Source: Saccharofermentans sp.
Lineage (GTDB): Bacteria > Bacillota > Clostridia > Saccharofermentanales > Saccharofermentanaceae
Assembly: GCA_024688685.1 (NCBI GenBank)
Contig: JAILDX010000026.1
Span: forward strand, 1 to 64,000
Reading direction: 5' to 3'
DNA length: 64,000 bases
The position numbers were made by a program, and so were the translations under genes. This document shows positions 8,649 through 16,268 of the stretch, one piece after another (the first letter of the stretch is position 1; each line of letters begins with the position of its first letter). The notes below the pieces were generated by a model. It saw only the letters and a program-made list of their open reading frames with translations, did not search any database and had not been told where the DNA came from.

Positions 8649-8832
8649 CTCCTTTTTGTTCATTATTAGATGTGTCTCCCATGTCGACTCCAAAGACGAC
8701 TGACACGGTTATTTTGTTGATTAAGATTTTTTCACGATGGTTTTCACTAATCTGAGCAAAATTATAAAACCTGCAAAAGTGCGTAAATTCAAGTACTTCT
8801 AGATACTTACGTGATGTAGCTGAACCACGCAC
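8638..8832 (-). pseudogene. Open frame behind rlmD, probable 3' remnant of an element gene
   Basis: The frame overlaps the last codons of the rlmD-like gene and ends inside the terminator loop. No ribosome binding site supports the ATG at 8832. The part beyond the rlmD stop has coding character (HREKILINKITVSVVFG, then an acidic tail). The most economical reading is that the 3' end of a lost gene was joined to the rlmD 3' end by integration or deletion. I cannot name the family. Confidence 0.35.
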
Positions 8833-10127
8833 TCGACATGCCCCGTCTGCGGGAACATATCCACCGGCGTTACACTATTTACAAAATAATCCCCGCTCTC
8901 AGTGAGCAGCTTAAGATCGCGTGCCAGTGTTGCAGGATCACAGGAAATATAAGATATCTCTGACGGTTTCTGCGCAAGCAGCGCCCTGATAAGCGAGAAC
9001 TCCAGACCTGCGCGCGGAGGGTCTACGACGACAGCGTCGTCATGTGTTATCTTAGACAGCAGCGATGTAATCTTTGATGCGGGTTTACATATAAAATCAG
9101 CATCTGTTCCAAAGCGCAAAGCATTTTCCTTCGCTGATGCAATAGCTTCGGGACTGATGTCTGCGCCGATCAGTTTATGACCTTCGGTAACGAGCGATAA
9201 CCCGACCGTTCCGGTCCCGCAGTAAAGATCCCAGAGCGCACCTTTATAAGATGACGGCGTGGCAAGTCTGTATAGCACTTCCGCCTGCGGCACATTGACC
9301 TGAAAGAACGCACCCGCTTTTACTTTGAAAGATCTGTTACAGAGTATCTCCGAGTAATGGTCACTGCCGTAAAGAACTACACGTTTTCCGCCTCTCGTTC
9401 TCTTCTCGGTCGCAGTGTTGGAAATGCGGAGCATTATACCTGAAGCATTCAGGTTTTCCGCCAGATGTGTGGCACCGATGAATGACTTAACATCTCTAAT
9501 TATCAGTTCACTTGATGCGTCTGCAAATGACACGAGCTCGACAAGCATTTCATCCGTTCTTTCAGATCCGCGAAGAACTACCCCGTCTATCAGGCGGTTC
9601 GGATAATCACTGAGTGCTGATGTGATCATCGCGCGGCATCTTCCAAACATCTCATATTCGAGTGGTGAATCATCAACGGGAATATCGTCATTTGTCCCCT
9701 GCGATTTAAAACAGAAACGGCCGTCCTTAATTGAATACTGCATGTGATTGCGGTAGTGTTCTGTCTTTGGAGACGGGACAATCGGCCGCATGATCTGAGC
9801 AACATTCACGTCGCTAAAACCGCCAAGTCTTACGAGACAGCCGCGCACTTTGTCCTGCTTATATTCAAGCTGTTTTTCATAAGAAATATGCGCCAGATTC
9901 GCCCCCGGAATCTCCTCCCCGTAAGGGATCACACGGTCGGGTGACGGACGGAGTATTTCGAGACATTTGCCGCGGGCAAACTTATTTTTTTCCTGCGTGA
10001 TCTCAACGAAACAGATCTCACCGGGAATGACCGGGGAATCAACAAATATCTTCTTCCCGTCCGGCAGAGTACCTATCCCCTCGCAGGCATTTCCAAGCGC
10101 CCGGATCTCGATCTCAACGGGGTCCAT
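8799..10127 (-). CDS. rlmD: 23S rRNA m5U methyltransferase, RlmD/RlmCD family
   Basis: This enzyme uses S-adenosylmethionine to methylate C5 of a uracil in 23S rRNA. It begins with a TRAM-type RNA-binding domain (residues ~1-60) and ends in a Rossmann methyltransferase domain with LYCGTGTVGL (motif I), VVDPPRAGLE, the nucleophile Cys396 in SCDPATLARD and the general base Glu432 in GHVECV. The cysteines that hold a 4Fe-4S cluster in RlmD of proteobacteria are absent: the region reads GANLAHISYEKQLEYK. The ABC transporter gene lies 3 bp upstream. The 3' end borders an apparent accessory block, and genes of this family are known integration sites. Which uridine is modified cannot be told. Confidence 0.9.
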   Translation of the reverse strand: MDPVEIEIRALGNACEGIGTLPDGKKIFVDSPVIPGEICFVEITQEKNKFARGKCLEILRPSPDRVIPYGEEIPGANLAHISYEKQLEYKQDKVRGCLVRLGGFSDVNVAQIMRPIVPSPKTEHYRNHMQYSIKDGRFCFKSQGTNDDIPVDDSPLEYEMFGRCRAMITSALSDYPNRLIDGVVLRGSERTDEMLVELVSFADASSELIIRDVKSFIGATHLAENLNASGIMLRISNTATEKRTRGGKRVVLYGSDHYSEILCNRSFKVKAGAFFQVNVPQAEVLYRLATPSSYKGALWDLYCGTGTVGLSLVTEGHKLIGADISPEAIASAKENALRFGTDADFICKPASKITSLLSKITHDDAVVVDPPRAGLEFSLIRALLAQKPSEISYISCDPATLARDLKLLTESGDYFVNSVTPVDMFPQTGHVECVVQLHHVSI

Positions 10128-10130
10128 AGA

Positions 10131-11105
10131 TCACCCGTTATTTCTGCGGCGCCATTCGCCAACTTCGTGCATGTCGAGCATTTCGGGAGCGTTTGTCTCG
10201 ATTATATCCAGAGCCGCTTCAATGGCTGTGTTCTTAGTGCCCTGTGCGAGGATCTTCTCGAGTTTCTTCGTCTCTTTTTTATCCTTCCTGGCCTTCTCCT
10301 CCGCCATCCTCTTCTCATATGCGAGAGCGAGCTCATCGATGTCCTTATCAGATGCCGGCAGCTCCTTTGTGATCAGGAACTCCGAGTACGCGTCGCAAAC
10401 CTTGTTCACATCTGCGGAGAACGTTATCTGCTCGCCGTGATCGAGCCAGAGAACCTTGTTGCAGAGCTCCTTGACCTGGTCGATCGAATGCGAAACAAGT
10501 ATTCCCGTAACGCCGCTGTTCAGTATCTCGCGCATCTTGTCGCCGCTCTTTTTGCGGAAAGCACCGTCGCCGACCGACAGCACTTCATCGAGGATGATGA
10601 TATCCGGATCCACCATGCAGCAGATCGAAAATGCCAGCCTGGACTTCATACCTGAAGACAGCTGCCTGAAGGGTCTGTCCTGGAACTCCTCAAGCTCAGA
10701 GAAGGCGATTATCTCATCGTACATCTCATCCATGAACGCACGCGTATAGCCAAGCATCGCACCGCGCAGATACGCATTTTCTTTAACGGTCATGTCGCCG
10801 TCAAAACCGCTCGCAAGTTCGAGAAGGGCTGCTATAGTTCCCTTGACTTTTATCTTTCCCATCTTGGGTTCCATAATGCCGGAGATTGCTTTCAGAAGCG
10901 TGCTCTTCCCCGCACCGTTCGTTCCGATGATACCCATCATGTCCCCGTTCTCGAGCGTAAACGTAACATGCTTGTCAGCCCAGAACTCCTTGACCTTATA
11001 ATTGCCGGTGATCTTGCGCATAACATACTCCTTAAGACCGATGGCCTTAAGGTCGCCAGTTATATATCTGATGCTAACGTCATTACACTCGATAACTTTG
11101 CTCAT
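10131..11105 (-). CDS. ABC exporter ATPase for polysaccharide or teichoic acid (TagH/Wzt type)
   Basis: The ATPase energises export of undecaprenyl-linked glycan through the permease encoded next to it. Visible motifs are Walker A GTNGAGKST (61-69), signature LSSGMKSRL (148-156) and Walker B IIILDEVLSVGD (168-179). It has the long N-terminal lead with EYVMRKITG and the EFWADKHVTF block seen in TagH/RfbB proteins. The C-terminus (about 230-324) is a charged, coiled-coil-like extension with a basic AEEKARKDKKETKK stretch rather than a carbohydrate-binding domain. It is followed 3 bp later by rlmD. Preceded by AAGGTG. Confidence 0.9.
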   Translation of the reverse strand: MSKVIECNDVSIRYITGDLKAIGLKEYVMRKITGNYKVKEFWADKHVTFTLENGDMMGIIGTNGAGKSTLLKAISGIMEPKMGKIKVKGTIAALLELASGFDGDMTVKENAYLRGAMLGYTRAFMDEMYDEIIAFSELEEFQDRPFRQLSSGMKSRLAFSICCMVDPDIIILDEVLSVGDGAFRKKSGDKMREILNSGVTGILVSHSIDQVKELCNKVLWLDHGEQITFSADVNKVCDAYSEFLITKELPASDKDIDELALAYEKRMAEEKARKDKKETKKLEKILAQGTKNTAIEAALDIIETNAPEMLDMHEVGEWRRRNNG

Positions 11106-11113
11106 ATATCACC

Positions 11114-11911
11114 TTAGAAATAGTACACAAACTTGCGGTTGTAACGCTTATAGAAAAACGCACCGATCAGCGCGAAAAGGACTGCATAAGCCATACACAG
11201 TCCGTGATACTGAAGTGACGGAATCACCCCGTCAATGACGATCATCCTGATGTATTTTATAATGACGTACACAGGGTTCAAAAGGAACAGCGTCTGCACC
11301 TTCTCGTGGAACTGATCGACAGTATAGAATATAGCCGACACATAAGTCAGCAATGTCAGGAAAACTGAATACAGATACTTTACATCCCTGAAGAAAACAT
11401 AAAGCGCCGAAAGTATCATGCCGATACCGATGTTCATTATCACGAGACATAGTATCGGGAATATCAGCATCAGAAAACTCACGTGGAAAGTGATGTGATC
11501 GATGATGCAGAATATGAAGAAAACAATAAGCGTCAGCCCGAAGTTCACCAGCGACGAGACATTCTTGGAGAACAGGAACAGATACTTAGGCACATTGATC
11601 TTATTGATGACCGAAGCGTTGCTGATCATGGAAGTCATACCATTGTTGGTCGCTTCCTTGAAATACGACATAACGATCGTGCCCGCAAAAAGATAGATCG
11701 TATAATGCGGCGTTGTCCTTCCGAAGAACTGGGTAAACACGATCTTCATAACAAAGAGCGTGAGCAGAGGCGACAGGACACTCCATGCCATGCCGAGAAC
11801 GGTGCGCTTATACTTGTGCTCAAAATCGCGCTTGACAAGCTCCTCAAAAAGGAATCTGTTCGAGGCAAACCTCGATAATGATCTCTTAGCCGATCTTATT
11901 CCGTCTCCCAC
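11114..11911 (-). CDS. ABC-2 type polysaccharide export permease (TagG/Wzm type)
   Basis: The 265-residue integral membrane protein has the ABC-2 layout: a cytoplasmic N-terminus with ELVKRDFEHKYKRTVLG, then six membrane helices. ORDER of features such as FLFSKNVSSLVNF, FFRDVKYLYSVFLTLL and LLNPVYVIIKYIRMIV matches teichoic acid or O-antigen exporters. It pairs with the ATPase gene 8 bp downstream. The start is GTG with GGGAG seven bases upstream, lying just past the stop of the DUF4422 gene, which suggests translational coupling. The exported glycan is unknown. Confidence 0.9.
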   Translation of the reverse strand: MGDGIRSAKRSLSRFASNRFLFEELVKRDFEHKYKRTVLGMAWSVLSPLLTLFVMKIVFTQFFGRTTPHYTIYLFAGTIVMSYFKEATNNGMTSMISNASVINKINVPKYLFLFSKNVSSLVNFGLTLIVFFIFCIIDHITFHVSFLMLIFPILCLVIMNIGIGMILSALYVFFRDVKYLYSVFLTLLTYVSAIFYTVDQFHEKVQTLFLLNPVYVIIKYIRMIVIDGVIPSLQYHGLCMAYAVLFALIGAFFYKRYNRKFVYYF

Positions 11912-11912
11912 G

Positions 11913-12728
11913 TCAGAAACTCCCGTGATATTTCTCGCCTTTGAATTTGGCCTTGAGAAGTGCTTTCGCCTTCTCCGCCGTCTTCTCTCCCGTGGTGCAG
12001 TACATCGGAATCACCTTGATGTCCCTGTTCCTGATAAACCCGATCTTCTCCTGGTACTCAAGCCAGACATTAAGGAGCAATTCCGAAATCCGCCCCGGGA
12101 ATCTCTTATCATAGGCATCCATTCCGGAACTGTCAAGTCTCGTGCACAGCTCATCCAGCACGGCAAACAGCCACTTCAGATACGAATCGATGATATCACC
12201 GCGCATGATCATCATGTTGAACATAAATCCCGACGTCCTGCCGAGCGCCGTCTCGAAACACTCCGCCATCTGCGGATAACTCCCATTTATTATCTTCTCG
12301 CACTCATCGAGCGCCGCACTCCCGTGCGTATGCTCATAATGGAGTCTCAGCGAATCAATATAGTAATGTCTCTTCGTCGGCAGTATGATCTTGTACTTTC
12401 CTATGTAAGATTCGATATCCTCATACTTCACGGGGCCATTCTTCTCCGTCCCGAAAAATCTCCTGTAATGAACAAGCCCCAGATACGCATCCTCACCCGT
12501 TATTTCCGGCAGGTTCTTCCACCCCCAGTAAAGGGCAGTCAATTCACAATACATCGGATTAAGGAACGAAATATTCTCGCCCTCATTATCAGCTCTGAAC
12601 CCCTCGGGTATCTCTCCCTCAAACAAAGAACTGCCCGCAAGAACAGGCACATACATCGCGTCATCCGGAAACGACGCTTCCTTGTGCGAAGCCATTATTA
12701 TCTTAACGTTCTTACGATCCCCTGCCAT
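11913..12728 (-). CDS. DUF4422 protein, putative capsular polysaccharide glycosyltransferase
   Basis: DUF4422 proteins are glycosyltransferase-like and occur in capsule and surface glycan loci. The signature stretch is seen: IIMASHKE near the start, NPMYCELTALYWGWKN, and GLVHYRRFF, followed by the C-terminal ISELLLNVWLEYQE. The ATG at 12728 gives 271 residues that begin MAGDRKNVKIIMASHKE, the normal family start; an in-frame ATG at 12770 would add 14 unlikely residues. No ribosome binding site is present before 12728, but a -10 box lies 6 bases upstream, so the message may be leaderless. It heads the exporter operon and likely acts in the same glycan pathway. Confidence 0.8.
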   Translation of the reverse strand: MAGDRKNVKIIMASHKEASFPDDAMYVPVLAGSSLFEGEIPEGFRADNEGENISFLNPMYCELTALYWGWKNLPEITGEDAYLGLVHYRRFFGTEKNGPVKYEDIESYIGKYKIILPTKRHYYIDSLRLHYEHTHGSAALDECEKIINGSYPQMAECFETALGRTSGFMFNMMIMRGDIIDSYLKWLFAVLDELCTRLDSSGMDAYDKRFPGRISELLLNVWLEYQEKIGFIRNRDIKVIPMYCTTGEKTAEKAKALLKAKFKGEKYHGSF

Positions 12729-12734
12729 AAAAGT

Positions 12735-12743
12735 ATTATAACA
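12735..12743 (-). promoter_or_regulatory. Extended -10 promoter placed for leaderless start of the DUF4422 gene
   Basis: On the minus strand TGTTATAAT (12743-12735) is an extended -10 element. Only six bases (ACTTTT) separate it from the ATG at 12728, so transcription would begin at or next to the start codon. Confidence 0.55.
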
Positions 12744-12753
12744 CCCTGATCTG

Positions 12754-12762
12754 TGATAGAAT
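12754..12762 (+). promoter_or_regulatory. Extended -10 promoter placed for leaderless start of the NUDIX gene
   Basis: TGATAGAAT is an extended -10 element followed by six bases (TCCCCC) and then the ATG at 12769. There is no purine-rich ribosome binding site in between. Confidence 0.5.
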
Positions 12763-12768
12763 TCCCCC

Positions 12769-13392
12769 ATGGACGATTATATCAGAAACACAGCAAGAAG
12801 ACTTCACGCAATGGCCTCCGCAGGCCTTCTTTACTCAAAGGACAAGTTTGACATCGAGCGATATAACGAGATCATCGCCATCGCAGCGGATATGCTCTCA
12901 CACGAGATCGTCACGATGTCCCCGGATGAGGTTCGGACCCTTTTCGAGCAGAATGACGGATACCCGACCCCGAAATGCGATCTCCGCATCGCCGTCTTCG
13001 ACGATCAGGACCGCATCCTCATGGTCAAGGATTACGACGGCAAATGGGCACTCCCCGGCGGCTGGTGCGAATACGATCACACACTGCGCGAGAATGCCGT
13101 CAAAGAGACCATCGAGGAGACCGGGCTCAACGTTGAACCGGTCAGGCTTGTCGCCGTCCTCGACCACAAGCGCAACAACAATCCGAACTCATTCTTCTGC
13201 TCGTACAAGCACCTCGTTCTCTGCAGGTCGCTCGGCGGCGAGTTCACCCCCAACATCGAGACAAGCGATGCTCAGTATTTTGCACTGGATAATCTCCCCG
13301 AGAACTATAACAACCGCAAGTGCAACCTTGATCAGATGAAGCTGTGCCTGAAGGCCAAGTATGCCGATACATGGGAATGTGTGTTTGATTAA
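12769..13392 (+). CDS. NUDIX hydrolase with N-terminal helical domain
   Basis: NUDIX enzymes cleave nucleoside diphosphates linked to another moiety. Residues 1-60 match the N-terminal NUDIX-associated domain (MDDYIRNTARRLHAMASAGL, then RYNEIIAIAADML). The NUDIX box runs from Gly98 to Leu120 and reads GGWCEYDHTLRENAVKETIEETGL in two halves, with Lys in the usual Arg position and the metal-binding EExG kept. This architecture is often annotated as ADP-ribose pyrophosphatase-like; the substrate is not decided. The gene is divergent from the DUF4422 operon and its stop overlaps the stop of the small minus-strand gene downstream. Confidence 0.9.
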   Translation: MDDYIRNTARRLHAMASAGLLYSKDKFDIERYNEIIAIAADMLSHEIVTMSPDEVRTLFEQNDGYPTPKCDLRIAVFDDQDRILMVKDYDGKWALPGGWCEYDHTLRENAVKETIEETGLNVEPVRLVAVLDHKRNNNPNSFFCSYKHLVLCRSLGGEFTPNIETSDAQYFALDNLPENYNNRKCNLDQMKLCLKAKYADTWECVFD

Positions 13393-13577
13393 GGGCTGAT
13401 GATCCGGTCGATGAGCTTATCGAGAGCGCGCGTATCAAGCGGATATCTTTCTGATTCAAAAGACATGAACAAACTGTCTCCAAGGATTATCCCTCGCCTG
13501 GAATAACAGTTATTGCGCTTTACCATCTTGTTGGCGTATTTAGGATCATCAACTTTTCCGCAGTGTTCAAGGTACAT
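13389..13577 (-). CDS. Small unknown protein, 62 aa
   Basis: The start at 13577 is preferred over 13592 because GGGGAG lies at the right distance before it; the sequence begins MYLEHCGKVDDPKYANKM. The product is basic in the first half (KRNNCYSRRGIILGD) and ends ALDKLIDRIISP. There is no signal peptide. I do not recognise it; the RRGIILGD-to-ERYPLD stretch looks like a compact beta element. The ribosome binding site lies in the 3' arm of an 11-bp hairpin, so translation may be controlled. The 3' end overlaps the tail-to-tail NUDIX gene by 4 bp. Confidence 0.5.
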   Translation of the reverse strand: MYLEHCGKVDDPKYANKMVKRNNCYSRRGIILGDSLFMSFESERYPLDTRALDKLIDRIISP

Positions 13578-13603
13578 TAAACTACTCCCCATGGAGTAGT
13601 TTA
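13578..13603 (-). promoter_or_regulatory. Hairpin covering the ribosome binding site of the 62-aa gene
   Basis: On the minus strand TAAACTACTCC and GGAGTAGTTTA are perfect 11-base arms around a 4-base loop (ATGG). The second arm contains the GGAG ribosome binding site and touches the ATG at 13577. In RNA this hairpin would close the start site unless melted, suggesting translational control. Confidence 0.55.
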
Positions 13604-13673
13604 TCCTGCCAGCACTGGCATGACTCTAAAACAGCATCCCGGGCACTTTTATCGACTTCACGCCCCGCGCAGC

Positions 13674-14162
13674 TTACTCCACCACCCAGCTCACGACAAC
13701 AAAGACCTGAACACCTTCACCGCGCCCGAACTCAGTCAGTCCTTCGCCCGTTGTCGCTGTTATCCCAACAGCTGAAGCAGTAATCCCGAGCAACTCTGCA
13801 ACCCGCTCCTTCATCGCAGGAATAACAGGCATAAGCTTGGGTCTGAGGCACTCGATGGTACAAGATACATGAACGATCTTAGCCCCGACAACCGACTTAA
13901 GCGCCTCTGCAAGATAAACAGTGCTGTCTTTGATCCCCTGCTCAAGGCAGATCTTATCGGCTGCGCCGCCTAAAACATTTATCCCGGTGTATCCCGAAAC
14001 AGCGTTGGTCAGGGCATGCAGCAGCACGTCGCCGTCGCTGTTTGCCGAGAAAGAACGGTCGTGAGGAACCTTGATTCCTCCGAGCATGATAAAACCGTCT
14101 TCATTTACGCCTTCATTAAATCTGTGACTGTCCTGTCCAATCGTTGTAACCGAATAGCTCAT
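13674..14162 (-). CDS. ispF: Divergent IspF (MEcPP synthase family)
   Basis: IspF makes 2-C-methyl-D-erythritol 2,4-cyclodiphosphate in the MEP isoprenoid pathway. Metal ligands Asp11 and His13 (GQDSHRF) and His49 (DVLLHA) and the C-terminal Glu140/GRGEG block are kept, and the length (162) is normal. However the usual HSDGD is NSDGD, with Asn41 for His, and the DIGKxFPDTDP loop is replaced by GINVLGGAADKICLEQGIKD. It therefore belongs to a variant branch whose activity is not established by sequence. No ispD is adjacent. GAGGTTAAT precedes the ATG. The lipoprotein gene ends 12 bp upstream. Confidence 0.78.
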   Translation of the reverse strand: MSYSVTTIGQDSHRFNEGVNEDGFIMLGGIKVPHDRSFSANSDGDVLLHALTNAVSGYTGINVLGGAADKICLEQGIKDSTVYLAEALKSVVGAKIVHVSCTIECLRPKLMPVIPAMKERVAELLGITASAVGITATTGEGLTEFGRGEGVQVFVVVSWVVE

Positions 14163-14174
14163 ATTAACCTCAAA

Positions 14175-14726
14175 TCATTCTATCTCGAGTTTTGAATAAT
14201 CAACCCGGATGCCGCACGAAGAAACCCAGAGTGCGACATCATTCATCGTCCATACTTCATAATTATACCCTTCAAAGCGTGACAGTTCACTCCCGCCTTT
14301 TACGATAACGAACTCAGGCACGCGCCCGATCTCATAACGTGATGAAAGCTCATCGTTATCAAGCACATCGGCCATAACCACGATCATGTCTCCCCATGTG
14401 CACTGAGCGATATCTTCAACACCTGCCGTTATGCCATAGGCATCACGCGACAGTGAACTGTAGAAGTAAATCATAACGGGAACACTTCCATTAAGGAGTC
14501 CGTCTGTATCTTTGACATTACGGTACTGGATTCCGTATTCGTCCTCATCCTCAACGGGCTCATAAACGAGGGCAACAGTTGATGCTTCATAATCAAAATC
14601 ACCTAGATATTCGTATACTGACTGAACATCACCTGCAGAAGATGACTGGCCGCCGCAGCCTGCAAGGCAGATGCAGGAAGCGCTCATAACACAGATAAGC
14701 AAAACTGCCAGTAACCTGCGCATCAT
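14175..14726 (-). CDS. Lipoprotein with thioredoxin-like fold, 183 aa
   Basis: A lipoprotein signal peptide ends at LAGC (Cys about residue 24). The mature part contains PVMIYFYSS, DMIVVMADV and RVPEFVIVKGG, the order of strands seen in thioredoxin-like proteins, but the CxxC redox pair is absent. It would be anchored on the outer membrane face and could bind or scaffold rather than carry out thiol exchange. Its ATG overlaps the phosphodiesterase stop by one base (TGATG), so the two are translationally coupled. The fold call is inference from motif order. Confidence 0.6.
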   Translation of the reverse strand: MMRRLLAVLLICVMSASCICLAGCGGQSSSAGDVQSVYEYLGDFDYEASTVALVYEPVEDEDEYGIQYRNVKDTDGLLNGSVPVMIYFYSSLSRDAYGITAGVEDIAQCTWGDMIVVMADVLDNDELSSRYEIGRVPEFVIVKGGSELSRFEGYNYEVWTMNDVALWVSSCGIRVDYSKLEIE

Positions 14727-15241
14727 CAGAACTCTTTCAGTTCAGCCCTGCCATCGTCAATGATGATATACGAAGGCACCGACGATAACTTTGGGATCGA
14801 CGGAGATCCCGGGTTCATATACCTGAATCCGTCAAACATCTGATCAGCTGCGACATGCGTATGGCCGCAGAGCAGTACTGCGCCAGAAGGCAGCATGACC
14901 GGCGGATTCTCAGGATTATAGATATGTCCGTGAGTTGCGAAGACAACGAGGTCACCGGACACGAGATAGATATAATCTGCCATTATAGGAAACTCGAGAA
15001 CCATCTGATCGACTTCTGTATCGCAGTTTCCGCGCACAGCAAGTATCGACGACTTAACGGAGTTCAGCAATTCAATAACGCGCTTGGGCTCATAGGATGA
15101 GGGAAGATTATTGCGCGGGCCGTGATATAAGATATCGCCCAGCAACAAAAGCTTATCAGCCTTCTCCTCATGGAACTTGTCGATTATCCTGCATGCCCAC
15201 TCGTAGGAGCCGTGAATGTCAGACGCTGCCAGTACTCTCAT
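14726..15241 (-). CDS. YfcE-type metallophosphoesterase
   Basis: The calcineurin-like phosphoesterase motifs are complete: SDIHGS near the start, LLLLGDILYHG, AVRGNCDTE, FATHGH and CGHTHVA, which bind two metal ions. Proteins of this YfcE/YsnB group hydrolyse model phosphodiesters; the natural substrate is unknown. Start 15241 is chosen because CGGAGATTGCAG places the GGAG correctly and the family begins MRVL; a TTG two codons earlier is possible. The gene starts inside the end of the upstream membrane protein gene (23-bp overlap). Length 171 fits the family. Confidence 0.87.
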   Translation of the reverse strand: MRVLAASDIHGSYEWACRIIDKFHEEKADKLLLLGDILYHGPRNNLPSSYEPKRVIELLNSVKSSILAVRGNCDTEVDQMVLEFPIMADYIYLVSGDLVVFATHGHIYNPENPPVMLPSGAVLLCGHTHVAADQMFDGFRYMNPGSPSIPKLSSVPSYIIIDDGRAELKEF

Positions 15242-16250
15242 CTGCAATCTCCGGATGAGTGGTGGGGTCTTCGGGGATCATTTTGGTAGGGCTTTTCGTG
15301 ATGGTTGATTTGAAGTAATCAAACCTGATCGCCTTGAGAGCCTTATCATATGCAGAAACAACTCCGCCCTTTACGGTTCCCGGAATCTTACCGACATTAA
15401 CAACCTTGAGAAGTCGCTTATCGAACACGTTGAAGCTCTTAACAACGCTGAACATCTTCTCGCTTGCGGAATCTCTGGCGATAGCTGCGGCATCCTTACC
15501 GGAGGCAAGGAACTTCTGGAAATACTCACGTTCTTCAGCACGGTGCTTCTTTGCCAGTTCGTTCTCTTCTGCCTTATGTGCAGTAACGAGCTTGCGGTAG
15601 CTGTCGTATGATTCCTTGATAGGGCCCTCGACTTCCATGACTGTATCAACTGTATCGTAGATGTTTCCGCCTATAAAATCTGATGTCATCCTCACAGTAG
15701 CTGACACCTTTGAGAATGCCTGCAGTTTGTGGGCAAACCCGATCGTATTTGCAACGGATGCGATTATGTCGATAACAAGTATCAGCGACAGGAATGTCAG
15801 GATGCTAAACTTAACGGGAGTATTCATAACTCCGATAAGATTGAGGACTGCGGGGTGCAGAGCGTAAACGCCGAGTGTTCCCGCGATGCCCCAGTAGATC
15901 GTAAAACGGAGGCAGATAAAGCCCTTGAAGTTCAGCTTATATTCTGTGTAATCCCACCATCTGAGGTGGAATGAATAGTAAAGGATCAGGCCGGCAATAA
16001 GCTCGACTGTTGTACATGCGATTGCAGAGCCGAAGAACACGATGGCAACATTTTCCTTGAATGACTGAAGGGCCCACAATGCCGCATAAAAACCAAGTCC
16101 GTATACGGGACATAACGGGCCTGCAAGGAATCCTCTGTTTACAAAATGACCTTCTGTGATACCGTAATAGATGACCTCAACGATCCAGCCGATAAAGCTG
16201 TAAATAAAAAACATCATCAAAGAGTCGATCAGTGGATAAGGAAGTACCAT
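15219..16250 (-). CDS. PF06541-type membrane protein (putative ABC transporter permease family)
   Basis: Six membrane helices fill residues 1-190, opening with MFFIYSFIGWIVEVIYY and NRGFLAGPLCPVYGLG, the hallmark of the PF06541 family found in Clostridia. The C-terminal 150 residues are soluble and highly charged (KAEENELAKKHRAEEREYF), probably a coiled coil followed by a cytoplasmic tail. No ATPase gene is adjacent, so the transporter label of this family is unproven. AGGAGAGAG precedes the ATG. The phosphodiesterase gene begins within its 3' end. Confidence 0.8.
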   Translation of the reverse strand: MVLPYPLIDSLMMFFIYSFIGWIVEVIYYGITEGHFVNRGFLAGPLCPVYGLGFYAALWALQSFKENVAIVFFGSAIACTTVELIAGLILYYSFHLRWWDYTEYKLNFKGFICLRFTIYWGIAGTLGVYALHPAVLNLIGVMNTPVKFSILTFLSLILVIDIIASVANTIGFAHKLQAFSKVSATVRMTSDFIGGNIYDTVDTVMEVEGPIKESYDSYRKLVTAHKAEENELAKKHRAEEREYFQKFLASGKDAAAIARDSASEKMFSVVKSFNVFDKRLLKVVNVGKIPGTVKGGVVSAYDKALKAIRFDYFKSTITKSPTKMIPEDPTTHPEIADESTGSV

Positions 16251-16268
16251 AACTCTCTCCTGTAATCT

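Noticed and set aside
8638..8832. A functional serine recombinase C-terminus behind rlmD
   Set aside because: Position would fit an element that uses rlmD, but no recombinase motif is visible in the short frame.
11760..12749. A 329-codon open frame on the plus strand opposite the DUF4422 and permease genes
   Set aside because: It is antisense to two recognisable genes, has low-complexity Arg/His/Leu composition, no ribosome binding site and no motif; a by-product of codon bias on the other strand.
13607..13620. TGCCAG-CA-CTGGCA inverted repeat as a terminator
   Set aside because: Short stem without a T-run on either strand; more likely chance or a protein site.
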